In this document: piece after piece, positions 23,991-32,680 of the stretch | How positions within the stretch are numbered: the stretch's first letter is position 1 | How the letters are laid out: each line of letters starts with the position of its first letter | Source: Galactobacter sp052108535 | GTDB taxonomy: Bacteria; Actinomycetota; Actinomycetes; Actinomycetales; Micrococcaceae | Direction: 5' to 3' | NCBI GenBank assembly: GCA_052108535.1 | Contig: JBQDZM010000001.1 | Span: 124,001-188,000 of the forward strand | Length of the DNA stretch: 64,000 nucleotides | Notes under the pieces: generated by a model | What the model was told of the DNA's origin: nothing | What the model saw: only the letters and a program-made list of their open reading frames with translations | Databases searched by the model: none | Position numbers and translations under genes: made by a program

Positions 23991-25462
23991 GACACGCTCA
24001 CCTGCAGGCTCCTCCGGGTGGCCCCCACGACGGCGGTCAGTCCGGTGCCAACACGCCAGGCTCCCACCACGTCCAGATCGTCCTGGGCATCCAGCACCTG
24101 GCTGATCTGTTCCAGCCGCCTGCGGTGCCCGGGTGTGGCCATGGGCAGGGCTCCCCCGTGCCTGACCACGTCAGAGGCCAGTACGTCGGCCGCGGTGAAG
24201 TCAACGCCGAGCAGTGTCGCCGCGTCGCTGATCCCTGCCTCGATGAGGGTCTCGTCATCGGAGTCGGCTAGTCGGGCGGCCTCATCGGTCAGCCGTCCGT
24301 AGGACAGCCGCACCACGTGGCGGCCCGGACCCGCGGCACGAGCAAGCCACGGCCATTTGGCGGTGGCGTGGGTCAGAGCTTTGGCTGCCACGTCGGTGCT
24401 GCCTGGGGCCACCAGCAGACCACTACCGCGGGGGGCGTCGTCGAGCTCGGGGACGTCCACCACGAGCGTCACCAGTGAGACGCCCGCGCCCTCGTCCGGG
24501 CGCAGGTCCACGAGTTCCGGTATAGCGGCGGACAGCAGGTCCACAGCCGTGGGGCCTTCCGTGGCGACCACGAGGTGGTCGGCGTGCAGCTGCCCGATTC
24601 CCTCGGTGCCCGACGCAGCCTGGTCCGCGGCGTGGTCCGCGGCGTGGTCCGCGGTGAGTTCCACCACGAATCCGCCGTGCTCGCCGCGGGTGATCGCGGT
24701 GACCGCCGTGCTGGTGAGCACGTGGGCCCCGCGACGTTCCAGGTCCTCGACGAGGGCCGTCACCAGGCGGTGCATGCCACCCTCGATGCCGGCCACGGCG
24801 GATCCGGCCGGTGCTGCCGCGCGCAGTGCAGCGGCTGCCCTGCACAGCGATCCGGTCTGAGCCAGGGCTTCGCGCAGTCCGGGGGCGATGGCGTCTGCAT
24901 CGAGGCGGTCGGGATCTGCGGAGTGGACGCCTGAGACCACCGGCGTCACCAAGGTCTGTAGTGCCGTGTCGCCCAAGCGTTCACGCACCAAACGCCCCAG
25001 CGTCACCGGCCCGTCCAGCAGCGTTGGATCCACGTCTGCATCGAGGTCTTCTGCGGCCCGTGCGGCCGCTTCCGGCCCCAGTGCGTCCACGACTTCGGTG
25101 GCCGTTGGATCGCCAGGGATGCCGAGCAATCCGGTCTTGGGCAGCGGCAGGTCCCGGCCCGGGCCCGCGTGCAACCAGGCGGGAGACTGGGTCGGTGCCA
25201 CGACCGTGAGGCCTAGCTCGCCCGCCAAATGGGCGACGGCGGGGGCGCGGGTCGCGAACGATTCCGCGCCTGCGTCGAGCACCAGGCCGTCCAGGGTGTG
25301 TGAGCGCACGCACCCACCGGGCGCGGTCACGTCGAACACAGTGACGGCGTAACCCAATTGGGTCAGTTCCCTGGCGGCTACGAGGCCGGCCACACCGGCG
25401 CCGACGACGGCGGCGACGGGACGGGGCGAGCGTGACTCCGGTGCGGATTCGGTCTTCGCCAC
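23987..25462 (-). CDS. hemY: Coproporphyrinogen III oxidase (HemY/CgoX, FAD-dependent)
   Basis: In this pathway the HemY-type flavoenzyme oxidises coproporphyrinogen III to coproporphyrin III using oxygen. The 491-residue protein begins with a dinucleotide fold VAAVVGAGVAGLVAARELTQLG, then GGCVRSHTLDGLVLDAGAESF, and has a C-terminal FAD segment DVVGAWRVGTGLTAVVGATRR. The usual last-domain motif has few glycines here. A small in-frame repeat (ADHAADHAADQAA) is encoded by three 12-bp units at 24621-24656. The gene starts 3 bp after hemE ends and is co-transcribed. Confidence 0.92.
   Translation of the reverse strand: MAKTESAPESRSPRPVAAVVGAGVAGLVAARELTQLGYAVTVFDVTAPGGCVRSHTLDGLVLDAGAESFATRAPAVAHLAGELGLTVVAPTQSPAWLHAGPGRDLPLPKTGLLGIPGDPTATEVVDALGPEAAARAAEDLDADVDPTLLDGPVTLGRLVRERLGDTALQTLVTPVVSGVHSADPDRLDADAIAPGLREALAQTGSLCRAAAALRAAAPAGSAVAGIEGGMHRLVTALVEDLERRGAHVLTSTAVTAITRGEHGGFVVELTADHAADHAADQAASGTEGIGQLHADHLVVATEGPTAVDLLSAAIPELVDLRPDEGAGVSLVTLVVDVPELDDAPRGSGLLVAPGSTDVAAKALTHATAKWPWLARAAGPGRHVVRLSYGRLTDEAARLADSDDETLIEAGISDAATLLGVDFTAADVLASDVVRHGGALPMATPGHRRRLEQISQVLDAQDDLDVVGAWRVGTGLTAVVGATRRSLQVSVS
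24621..24656. repeat. 12-bp triple tandem repeat inside hemY
   Basis: TGGTCCGCGGCG occurs three times in a row (24621-24632, 24633-24644, 24645-24656), the last with one change. It encodes ADHAADHAADQAA in a surface region of the protein. Confidence 0.85.
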
Positions 25463-25465
25463 GGC

Positions 25466-26575
25466 TCAGGCTCCCAGTGCGTTGGCGGCCGCCCACTGCG
25501 CGGGCTGGGCGTCCACCGGGACGGAATGGATGAAGTCCACGAGCCTAGTCAGGACGGTGGGGTCGGTGTCAGCCGGGACGCCATGCCCCAGGTTGACCAC
25601 GTGGCCCGGCGCGGCGGCGCCGCGGGTCAAGACGTCCACGGTGTGGGCTCGCAGCGCCTCCCACCCGGCGCCGAGCAGCGCGGGGTCGATATTCCCCTGC
25701 AGCGGGACGCCGCCGCCAAGTCGTTCCTCAGCGCGATCCAAGTCCAGTCGGTAATCCACACCCATCACCGTGCCGCCTGCCTGGTGCATGGACACCAAGA
25801 GGTCTGAAGTACCCACACCGAAGTGCACCACGGGAACCTCATAGGACTGCGCCGTAGCCAGGACCTTGGCGGAGGACGGGGCAACGAGCGTCTCGTAGTC
25901 ACGCACGGACAACGAGCCACCCCATGAGTCGAAGAGTTGGGCGGCCGAGGCGCCAGCCTCGATCTGAGCGGCGAGGAACTTGGCGGAGACCTCCGCGGTC
26001 CAGGCGCACAGCGCCGCCCAGGTTTCTGGGTCGGCATGCATCAGGCGCCGCGCGGCCAAGTGATCGCGACTCGGGCGGCCCTGCACCATGTAGGCGGCAA
26101 GGGTGAAGGGCGCTCCGGCAAAGCCAATCAGCGGGGTGGAGCCGAGCTGGTCCACGGTCAGCCGCACGGCCTCACGGATGGGTTCCAGCGCCGTGTCGGT
26201 CAATTCCGGCAGCTTCGCCACCTGTTCAGCCGTGGCGATCGCCTCGCCGAACACAGGCCCCACGCCCGGTTCAATGTCCACGTCGACACCGGCCAGCTTC
26301 AGCGGCACCACGATGTCGGAGAAGAAGATCCCTGCGTCGACGTCGTGACGGCGCACGGGCTGCACCGTGATCTCGGCGGCCAGGTCCGGGGTCAGGCAGG
26401 ATTCCAACATGCCCGTTCCCTGCCGCACCTCACGGTATTCCGGCAGCGAGCGTCCAGCCTGCCGCATGAACCAGACGGGTCGACGGGTGGGAGTCCTTCC
26501 CGTGTAGGCGGCGATGAGCGGTGCATCTGAGGTGCGACCGGAGGCCAGGGGGTGCTGCGCAGGCAAGTGGAGCAT
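25466..26575 (-). CDS. hemE: Uroporphyrinogen decarboxylase
   Basis: HemE removes four acetate carboxyls from uroporphyrinogen III to give coproporphyrinogen III. The 369-residue protein shows the two signatures RPVWFMRQAGRSLPEYRE (active-site arginines) and GFAGAPFTLAAYMVQG. The conserved DAGIFFSDIVVPL, FDSWGGSLS and VNLGHGVPADTDP are also present. It is the first gene of the eight-gene minus-strand heme cluster, 226 bp from divergent hemA. Upstream, CAGAAT lies 6 bp before ATG 26575, a weaker version of the leaderless layout seen elsewhere. Confidence 0.96.
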   Translation of the reverse strand: MLHLPAQHPLASGRTSDAPLIAAYTGRTPTRRPVWFMRQAGRSLPEYREVRQGTGMLESCLTPDLAAEITVQPVRRHDVDAGIFFSDIVVPLKLAGVDVDIEPGVGPVFGEAIATAEQVAKLPELTDTALEPIREAVRLTVDQLGSTPLIGFAGAPFTLAAYMVQGRPSRDHLAARRLMHADPETWAALCAWTAEVSAKFLAAQIEAGASAAQLFDSWGGSLSVRDYETLVAPSSAKVLATAQSYEVPVVHFGVGTSDLLVSMHQAGGTVMGVDYRLDLDRAEERLGGGVPLQGNIDPALLGAGWEALRAHTVDVLTRGAAAPGHVVNLGHGVPADTDPTVLTRLVDFIHSVPVDAQPAQWAAANALGA

Positions 26576-26798
26576 GCCCCCATTCTGCCGCTCTTGCGCC
26601 CCCCCTGGCCATTCGGCGAGAGGATCGACACACCCTGCAACTGGACCGGGATCACGGTTTTTCTACGTCGAGTAGAAGACTGCCGCGGAATGACGCCGAA
26701 GTAGCCTCATCGCAGCGTGAGAGGTCCGCCGACGGTTCGGGAACCACTGAGGTCACCCTCACCTGCTGGTCCGCGGCATAGGGGCTAGACTGGCGCCC
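26576..26798. promoter_or_regulatory. Divergent hemE/hemA control region
   Basis: Two short palindromes stand out: TTCTAC-N5-GTAGAA at 26661-26677, and GGTTC-GG-GAACC at 26734-26745. The hemA -10 box TAGACT is at 26786-26791. No gene is seen in this 223-bp region. Confidence 0.5.
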
Positions 26799-26801
26799 AT
26801 T

Positions 26802-28160
26802 GTGGTGTTGATGTCCTTGATTGCGTCCCATGCGGAGCTCGACCTAGAAACGGTCGCCCGGCTCTCCGCTGCCTCCAGCGAGCTCTCCCACCGGCGACTG
26901 CCCGGCGTGGCGGGCACCGTGGTGGTGTCCACCTGTAACCGTTTCGAGGTGTACGCCGAACTGCACGAGGGCGCAGACTCCGACGCGACCCGCGCCGAGT
27001 TCGTGAACTCCGTCGCCGCCACCACCAGCCTGCCCTCAGCCAGCGTCAGCCGCGCGCTGACCACCCTGACCGGGTACGACGCCGTCCGCCACCTCTTCTC
27101 GGTGGCCTCCGGACTCGACTCCGCGGTGGTGGGTGAACGCGAGATCGCCGGTCAGGTCAGGCGCGCCCTGACGGACGCCCAGCGCGCCGGCACCGTGACC
27201 GGGCACCTGAGCAAGCTCTTCCAGACCGCCTCACGCACGGCGAAGGCCGTGCAGTCCAGTACCACGCTGGGATCCCGCGGCAAGTCCATCGTCTCCGTGG
27301 CCTTGGATCTGGCCACGGACCTGGAACCCGGCTCCTGGGCCTCCCGCGAGGTGGTGCTTTTCGGCACCGGCGCCTACGCAGGGGCCACCCTCTCCCTACT
27401 GCAGGAACGCGGCACCGGACGCATTGGCGTCTACTCCGCATCGGGACGCGCTGAGGCGTTCACCGCCTCCCGCACCGGTGACGCCGTGAGCGACGAGGAC
27501 CTCGCCGACCGCCTGGCCACGGCAGACGTGATCATCGGTTGTTCCGGCGGCTCCCAGCGCCTGGACGTCGACGACCTCGCAGAACTCGACCGTGGGAACA
27601 AACCCTTAGTGGCCATCGACCTGGCCCTCTCCCGCGACTTTGCGCCTGAACTGGACACCGTGGACGGCGTCACGCTGCTCACCCTGGAATCCGTGCGCAT
27701 GGCCGCCCCCACCGAGCAGGTCGAGTCGCTGCGCACCGCCCGTCACATCGTGGACAGTGCCACAGAGGACTTCACGAAGGCCCACCGGCAGCGCGGCGCG
27801 GATGCGGCGATCGTCGCCCTCCGCAAGCACACTCAGAGCGTCCTGGAATCCGAGATCGAGAAGGTCAGGTCCCAACACGGCTGCACGGCGGCCGCGGAGG
27901 AAGTGGAATTCGCCATGCGACGCATGGTCAAGCAATTGCTCCACACACCCATGGTGCGCGCCCGCGAGGCAGCAGCTGAGGGCAACCTCGAGAGTTTCAC
28001 CGCTGGCTTGGACGCCCTCTACGGGATCGACGTGAGCGCGGACGCCACTGCCGTGGCCAAGACCGACACCGTGGCCACGACGGAACCCTCCCACGCCGAT
28101 GGCCAGGCCGGCCCCACGCTGGTGTGCCCCATCAGCGGGGAGCAGGAACGCAGCGCCTGA
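26802..28160 (+). CDS. hemA: Glutamyl-tRNA reductase
   Basis: HemA reduces glutamyl-tRNA to glutamate-1-semialdehyde, the first and normally rate-controlling step of C5 heme synthesis. The 452-residue protein has the catalytic cysteine in VVVSTCNRFEVYAEL, VASGLDSAVVGEREIAGQVR, a Rossmann domain (VVLFGTGAYAGATL) and a C-terminal dimerisation helix region (FAMRRMVKQLLHTPMVR). The start is given as GTG 26802 (MVLMSLIASHAELDLE), which fits related proteins. GTG 26805 and ATG 26811 are also in frame. The -10 box at exactly 7 bp points to ATT 26799, one codon further upstream. The C-terminal ~40 residues are a variable tail. Confidence 0.93.
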   Translation: MVLMSLIASHAELDLETVARLSAASSELSHRRLPGVAGTVVVSTCNRFEVYAELHEGADSDATRAEFVNSVAATTSLPSASVSRALTTLTGYDAVRHLFSVASGLDSAVVGEREIAGQVRRALTDAQRAGTVTGHLSKLFQTASRTAKAVQSSTTLGSRGKSIVSVALDLATDLEPGSWASREVVLFGTGAYAGATLSLLQERGTGRIGVYSASGRAEAFTASRTGDAVSDEDLADRLATADVIIGCSGGSQRLDVDDLAELDRGNKPLVAIDLALSRDFAPELDTVDGVTLLTLESVRMAAPTEQVESLRTARHIVDSATEDFTKAHRQRGADAAIVALRKHTQSVLESEIEKVRSQHGCTAAAEEVEFAMRRMVKQLLHTPMVRAREAAAEGNLESFTAGLDALYGIDVSADATAVAKTDTVATTEPSHADGQAGPTLVCPISGEQERSA

Positions 28161-28186
28161 GGCCTCTTCGACTGGTCACTTCAGTG

Positions 28187-28202
28187 GCTACTGGGGAGTA
28201 GC
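28187..28202. promoter_or_regulatory. Palindrome overlapping the TetR gene promoter
   Basis: GCTACT-GGGG-AGTAGC (28187-28202) is a perfect 6-bp inverted repeat. A -10-like TAGCAT (28199-28204) overlaps its right arm, 46 bp upstream of the TetR start codon. It is a candidate autoregulatory operator. Confidence 0.45.
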
Positions 28203-28249
28203 ATAGGTCTCGGCCTCACTCACCCGACGTCAGCGGAGTACCAAAAACC

Positions 28250-28873
28250 GTGCCAACGCAACCACGCAAACAGACGCGACTTCCACGCGCTCAGCGGCAT
28301 GCCCAGCTCCTCGGCGTGGCCCACGACGTTTTTGCCCAGCGCGGTTACCACGCCACGTCCATGGATGACATCGCCCAGGCGGCTGGCGTCTCCAAGCCGG
28401 TGCTCTATCAGCACTTCCCCGGCAAACGCGAGCTCTACCTGGACCTCCTGGACTCCGAGCTTGCCCGTTTGCTCTCCACCATCACCGATGCCGTTCGGAC
28501 GCCTACGGAGAATCGCGACCGCGTGGCCGCGACCATCGGCGCCTTCTTCGAGATGGTGGCCCAGGACGCCTTTGCACACCGACTCGTGTTCTCCTCGGAT
28601 CTCGCCAACGACCCCGAGGTCTCCCAACGGATCGCTGCGTTCCAGACCTCCATCGCGGAGGAGATCGGAGCCGTCATCGAGGCGCAGGCTGGCCTCCCCC
28701 ATGCCTCAGCCGTCCTCCTGGGACACGCTCTCGGAGGGGCGGCCCAGTCCGCCGCCGCGCATTGGCAGACCTCACCGAACCCTGACCAGGAAACGGCGTC
28801 TGCGTTGGTGTCCCGTTTGGCTTGGCGCGGAATCGGCGGGTTCCCCCAGGCCGGGCAGCCCAACTCAGCATAG
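28250..28873 (+). CDS. TetR-family transcriptional regulator
   Basis: The 207-residue protein has an N-terminal TetR DNA-binding domain: RHAQLLGVAHDVFAQRGYHA then the helix-turn-helix TSMDDIAQAAGVSKPVLYQHF (split here) and PGKRELYLDLL. The C-terminal ligand domain is ordinary for the family and the inducer is unknown. Start GTG 28250 has GGAG 11 bases upstream. TetR next to a DUF3107 gene and an RhlE-like helicase recalls M. tuberculosis Rv3208-Rv3208A-Rv3211. A palindrome upstream may be its own operator. Confidence 0.88.
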   Translation: MPTQPRKQTRLPRAQRHAQLLGVAHDVFAQRGYHATSMDDIAQAAGVSKPVLYQHFPGKRELYLDLLDSELARLLSTITDAVRTPTENRDRVAATIGAFFEMVAQDAFAHRLVFSSDLANDPEVSQRIAAFQTSIAEEIGAVIEAQAGLPHASAVLLGHALGGAAQSAAAHWQTSPNPDQETASALVSRLAWRGIGGFPQAGQPNSA

Positions 28874-28913
28874 GCTTAGCCTCAAGTTCAGCTCCTACGA
28901 AAGGAATCCAAAG

Positions 28914-29138
28914 ATGGACGTGCGCATCGGCATCCAGAACGTGGCCCGAGAACTGGCCTTCGAGTCCGACGAGTCACGCGACGACGTCGCCAAGACCGTG
29001 GAACAGGCCATCTCCGTTGGCAGCGTCCTTCGCCTGAAGGACTCCAAGGGTGGCGAGATCCTCGTCCCGGCCGCCGGCCTCGCCTACGTCGAGTTCGGCC
29101 GCGAGAAGGCGCGCCGCGTCGGATTCGCTGCGGAGTGA
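28914..29138 (+). CDS. DUF3107 family small protein
   Basis: This 74-residue protein (MDVRIGIQNVARELAFESDE at the start, AYVEFGREKARRVGF at the end) is a clear member of DUF3107, an actinobacterial family of unknown function. ATG 28914 is preceded by AAGGA at 28900-28904. A TAGGCT at 28871-28876, overlapping the stop codon of the TetR gene, may be its promoter. A strong hairpin follows 43 bp downstream, so it may be expressed as its own short transcript. Confidence 0.9.
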   Translation: MDVRIGIQNVARELAFESDESRDDVAKTVEQAISVGSVLRLKDSKGGEILVPAAGLAYVEFGREKARRVGFAAE

Positions 29139-29180
29139 GGTAACTCCTTCATCGACGTCGGCGCTCCGCCGAAGCAGACC

Positions 29181-29219
29181 CTGGCCAGAACGCGCGGTGT
29201 GACCGCGGGTTCTGGCCAG
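29181..29219 (+). terminator. Terminator after the DUF3107 gene
   Basis: CTGGCCAGAAC (29181-29191) pairs with GTTCTGGCCAG (29209-29219). After one G-G mismatch, six more pairs (CGCGGT/ACCGCG) close on a GTG loop. Confidence 0.75.
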
Positions 29220-29585
29220 CGTCATTCAGGACGTGTTGACTGCCGCCCTCCGACGCGAACGGCTCACGCCCACCGCCGTGAAGGCTCGCACTTAAGCCCC
29301 GAAACCAAACCCGTAAGCAGTTAGACTGACTTGTGTCCGTAATCATCCGGATGCCCGGTCGCTGACCACCAGCAACTTCACTTGCGACTTTGTCAGCGGG
29401 TCCCGGGCCGTTCCACGAAGCAGACATCATGCTCCACGTCGTGCGGTCCTGAAGACCCGAGTCGAATCGCACCGGCCCTCGCTCAGGCGCACCTCACGCC
29501 GACAGGCCGGGTCCCACCGCGATCGGCTCCACCTAAGTCAGCGCCCCGACAGCGGCGCCCGATCCGACAAGGACCCCGAACACAC
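29220..29585. other. Long spacer or leader before the DEAD-box helicase gene
   Basis: The region is open in the helicase frame back to 29382, but that segment's composition (Cys/Arg/Ser/Pro-rich) does not look like a real N-terminus. A TAGACT at 29322-29327 is a possible -10, which would give a ~250-nt leader. Long leaders are known for cold-shock type DEAD-box helicase genes. No defined RNA structure is recognised. Confidence 0.4.
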
Positions 29586-31349
29586 GTGAGCACCACCGAA
29601 GAAAACGCCCCTAGCGCAACGCCGCTGGACGAGGCTCCCCTCACCCCCACCGAACTCGTCGAGCCCGCCAAGGTGGGTACCTCCCCGAGCACCGATGCCC
29701 CCGCCAAGCCGGCCCCGGCCGTGAAGAGCTTTGCCGAGCTCGGCGTCAACCGTCACATCGTGGAGGCGCTGGCAGACAAGGGCATCACCCACCCCTTCCC
29801 CATCCAGGCGCTGACCCTGCCCGTGGCTCTGGGAGGGCACGACATCATCGGTCAGGCCAAGACCGGTACCGGTAAGACCTTGGGCTTCGGCATCCCTGCG
29901 CTGCAGCGCGTCACCGCGCCAGACGAGGACGGCTTCGACGCCCTTCCCACCCCCGGTGCGCCGCAGGCCCTGATCGTGGCGCCCACCCGTGAACTGGCCG
30001 TGCAGGTGGGTCACGACCTCACGGCTGCTGCCACCAAGCGCCGGGTGCGCATCGCCACCATTTACGGCGGTCGGGCCTACGAGCCGCAGATCGAACAGCT
30101 GCAGGCCGGTGTCGAGGTCGTGGTCGGCACTCCCGGTCGCCTGATCGACCTCAACCGTCAGCGTCACCTCAACCTGTCGCAGGTCCGCACCGTGGTCCTG
30201 GACGAAGCCGATGAGATGTTGGATCTGGGCTTCCTTCCCGACGTGGAACGTCTGCTCTCTGCCGTGCCCGAGGTGCGTCAGACCATGCTCTTCTCCGCGA
30301 CCATGCCCGGCCCCGTGATCGCCATGGCTCGCCGTTACATGTCCCAGCCCACCCACATCCGTGCGGCCGACCCCGATGACGATTCCATCACCAAGAAAGA
30401 CATCCGCCAGGTCATCTACCGCGCCCACCACCTGGACAAGGACGAGGTCATCGCCCGCATCCTGCAGGCTGAGGGCCGCGGCAAGACCATCATCTTCACC
30501 CGCACCAAGCGCCAGGCCGCACGCCTCACCGAGGAACTCATGGACCGCGGCTTCGCGGCGGGCGCCATCCACGGCGACTTGGGCCAGGGCGCACGCGAAC
30601 AGGCCTTGCGAGCCTTCCGCAACGACAAGGTCGATGTCCTGGTGGCCACCGACGTGGCCGCCCGCGGTATCGACGTGGACGACGTGACGCACGTGATCAA
30701 CCTGCAGTGCCCCGATGACGAGAAGACCTACTTGCACCGCGTTGGCCGCACCGGCCGAGCAGGCAACAAGGGCACCGCCATCACCTTCGTGGACTGGGAA
30801 GACGTGCCCCGCTGGGGCCTCATCAACAAGGCGCTCGGCCTCGACGTCCCCGAGCCCCTGGAAACCTACTCCTCCTCCCCGCATCTCTTCTCCGATCTCG
30901 ACATCCCCAAGGGCACCAAGGGCCGACTCCCCCGTGACCGGCGGGTCCTGGCCGGACTCGACGCGGAAACCCTCGAGGACTTGGGCGGCCCCGGCGCCAA
31001 GCCCGAACGCGGAGGCTCCCGCGGTGGTTCCCGCGAAGGCGACCGCGGAGGCTCGCGCGACGGCAACCGCAGCGGCTCCCGTGGCGGACGCTCCGTTGGT
31101 CGTTCCGGCGGCCGCGGCCAGGATGGCCGCTCCAGGCGTGATGACCAGGGCGAACGCGGTACGCACGACGGTGGCGGCAAGGGCCGCGCCGACCGTCCCG
31201 CCCACGAGGGCGGGGACAAGCCCGCGTCCTCGGATTCCCAGGCGAAGTCCGGTGGCACTCAGGCCAACCGTCGTCGGCGTCGTCGCCGCACCCACCACAA
31301 CGGTGAGGGCAACACCGGCTCCGCGCAGCAGGGTTCCTCGCAGGAGTGA
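29586..31349 (+). CDS. DEAD-box ATP-dependent RNA helicase (RhlE/CsdA-like)
   Basis: The 587-residue protein remodels RNA. The core (~residues 45-430) has the Q motif, FAELGVNRHIVEAL plus PFPIQ, motif I AKTGTGKT, PTRELA, GTPGRLID, DEAD in VVLDEADEMLDLG, SAT, the ARGIDV strand and HRVGRTGR. The C-terminal tail after ~470 is a Gly/Arg/Ser-rich RNA-binding region (SRGGSREGDRGGSRDGNR) ending in a basic stretch RRRRRRTHHN. Start GTG 29586 has AAGGA 12 bases upstream. Its TGA overlaps the GTG of the MFS gene, so the two are coupled. Confidence 0.92.
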   Translation: MSTTEENAPSATPLDEAPLTPTELVEPAKVGTSPSTDAPAKPAPAVKSFAELGVNRHIVEALADKGITHPFPIQALTLPVALGGHDIIGQAKTGTGKTLGFGIPALQRVTAPDEDGFDALPTPGAPQALIVAPTRELAVQVGHDLTAAATKRRVRIATIYGGRAYEPQIEQLQAGVEVVVGTPGRLIDLNRQRHLNLSQVRTVVLDEADEMLDLGFLPDVERLLSAVPEVRQTMLFSATMPGPVIAMARRYMSQPTHIRAADPDDDSITKKDIRQVIYRAHHLDKDEVIARILQAEGRGKTIIFTRTKRQAARLTEELMDRGFAAGAIHGDLGQGAREQALRAFRNDKVDVLVATDVAARGIDVDDVTHVINLQCPDDEKTYLHRVGRTGRAGNKGTAITFVDWEDVPRWGLINKALGLDVPEPLETYSSSPHLFSDLDIPKGTKGRLPRDRRVLAGLDAETLEDLGGPGAKPERGGSRGGSREGDRGGSRDGNRSGSRGGRSVGRSGGRGQDGRSRRDDQGERGTHDGGGKGRADRPAHEGGDKPASSDSQAKSGGTQANRRRRRRRTHHNGEGNTGSAQQGSSQE

Positions 31350-32680
31350 GCAGCGGGGCCCAGTCGCACTCGTCCGGCGCACGCTTCCGGGCAACGCCCC
31401 GGATGCGGGCAGCGCGCTACGGGATTTCAGCCACCTTCCTGGTGTGCGGTTTCGGGATGGGCACGTGGGTGGTCCACATCCCTGCGGTCGTGGAGCACGT
31501 GCACACCGACGACGGCGGCCTCGGGCTGCTGTTGTTGGTCATGGGCGTGGCCTCGATCATCGCCATGCAACTGGGCGGCCTCCTGGCCGCCCGGTTAGGT
31601 TCCAAGGCCCTGTGCGCCATCGGCGCGCCGCTCCTGGCCGCCAGCCTGGTCATGGTGGGACTGATGCCCAACGTCTGGTGGCTCGGGATCGCTCTGGTGG
31701 TCCTGGGCGCCGGCCAGTCCGTGCTGGACATCGGCATGAACGACCAGGCCGTTCGCGTTGAACGCGGTTATGGTCGCCCGATCATGGGGTCCATGCACGC
31801 CTTCTATTCCATCGGCGGCGCGTTGGGCGCCGTGCTCGGCGGGCCCTTGCAGCACCTTGGGCTGCCCATCGCGGTCTCGATGAGCACCATGGCCGCTGTG
31901 ACGCTGCTGGGCCAGCTGCTCGTGATGCGGACACTGTTGCCTGGAGTCGAATCCACGGGTGCCACCGGTGCCATGCCTGTGGTCTCGATGGCCACGGGAG
32001 CCCTTCCTGTGGTCATGCCCGACGCCGCGGCGTCGGGGCCCGCGGCCCCCGGCCACACGCCGTCGGGCACCCACACGCCGTCGGGCACTAAGGCGCCCTC
32101 GGTACTGCGGACCGGGCTCATCCTCGCGTTCTTGGCCGCAAGCTTCTTCCTCGCGGAGGGGACGGTCGCGGACTGGAGCGGCCGCCATGCCGTGGTCGAG
32201 CTCGCGATGGACCCAGCCACCGCTGCCGTGGGCTATGGCGTGTTCTCGGTCGGGATGACCATCATGCGTTTCGCGATCGACCCCATCTCCCACCGGATCG
32301 GGGCCATGAACGTGGTCCGATACGGGGCCGTGACTGCCGCCGTGGGTGTCCTCATCGTGATCCTGGTTCCGTCCCACGCGACGTCCGTGGTCGGCTGGGG
32401 CATCTACGGCTTGGGGCTGGCGGGCATCGTGCCGCAGCTCTTCTCGGCTGCCGGCTCCCTCGTCAAGGGCCCCAAGGCGCCCGTGGTGCTCTCCCGCGTG
32501 GTGGGGGCGGGCTATGCCGGCTTGCTGGTCGGTCCCGCCGTGATCGGCTGGTTGTCGGGACTGATCGGCCTGACCGAGGCGTTCTGGCTGCCGTTCGGCC
32601 TGTGCCTGCTCGGGGTGTTCCTGACACTGGCCCTGCCACGGGACAAGGTCGGACCCGTCACTTCAGGCTCAGGTCACTGA
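31346..32680 (+). CDS. MFS transporter
   Basis: The 444-residue membrane protein has about 12 hydrophobic segments in two halves. Features include RYGISATFLVCGFGMGTWV, GGLLAARLGSK in the first cytoplasmic loop, and GQSVLDIGMNDQAVRVERGYGR, as in the fucose-permease-like/YbjJ branch. The substrate is unknown. The central loop (~residues 200-255) is Ala/Pro/Gly/Thr-rich and contains HTPSGTHTPSGT, encoded by a perfect 18-bp tandem duplication at 32053-32088. GTG 31346 overlaps the helicase stop (GTGA). The 3' end overlaps the PHP gene by 23 bp on the opposite strand. Confidence 0.85.
   Translation: MSSGAQSHSSGARFRATPRMRAARYGISATFLVCGFGMGTWVVHIPAVVEHVHTDDGGLGLLLLVMGVASIIAMQLGGLLAARLGSKALCAIGAPLLAASLVMVGLMPNVWWLGIALVVLGAGQSVLDIGMNDQAVRVERGYGRPIMGSMHAFYSIGGALGAVLGGPLQHLGLPIAVSMSTMAAVTLLGQLLVMRTLLPGVESTGATGAMPVVSMATGALPVVMPDAAASGPAAPGHTPSGTHTPSGTKAPSVLRTGLILAFLAASFFLAEGTVADWSGRHAVVELAMDPATAAVGYGVFSVGMTIMRFAIDPISHRIGAMNVVRYGAVTAAVGVLIVILVPSHATSVVGWGIYGLGLAGIVPQLFSAAGSLVKGPKAPVVLSRVVGAGYAGLLVGPAVIGWLSGLIGLTEAFWLPFGLCLLGVFLTLALPRDKVGPVTSGSGH
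32053..32088. repeat. Perfect 18-bp in-frame tandem duplication in the MFS gene
   Basis: CCACACGCCGTCGGGCAC occurs at 32053-32070 and 32071-32088 without a mismatch, adding two copies of HTPSGT to the cytoplasmic loop. Confidence 0.9.

Noticed and set aside
29538..31394. 618-codon open frame on the minus strand opposite the DEAD-box helicase gene
   Set aside because: High-GC codon bias leaves the antisense frame free of stops; the sense strand has a complete helicase with every motif.
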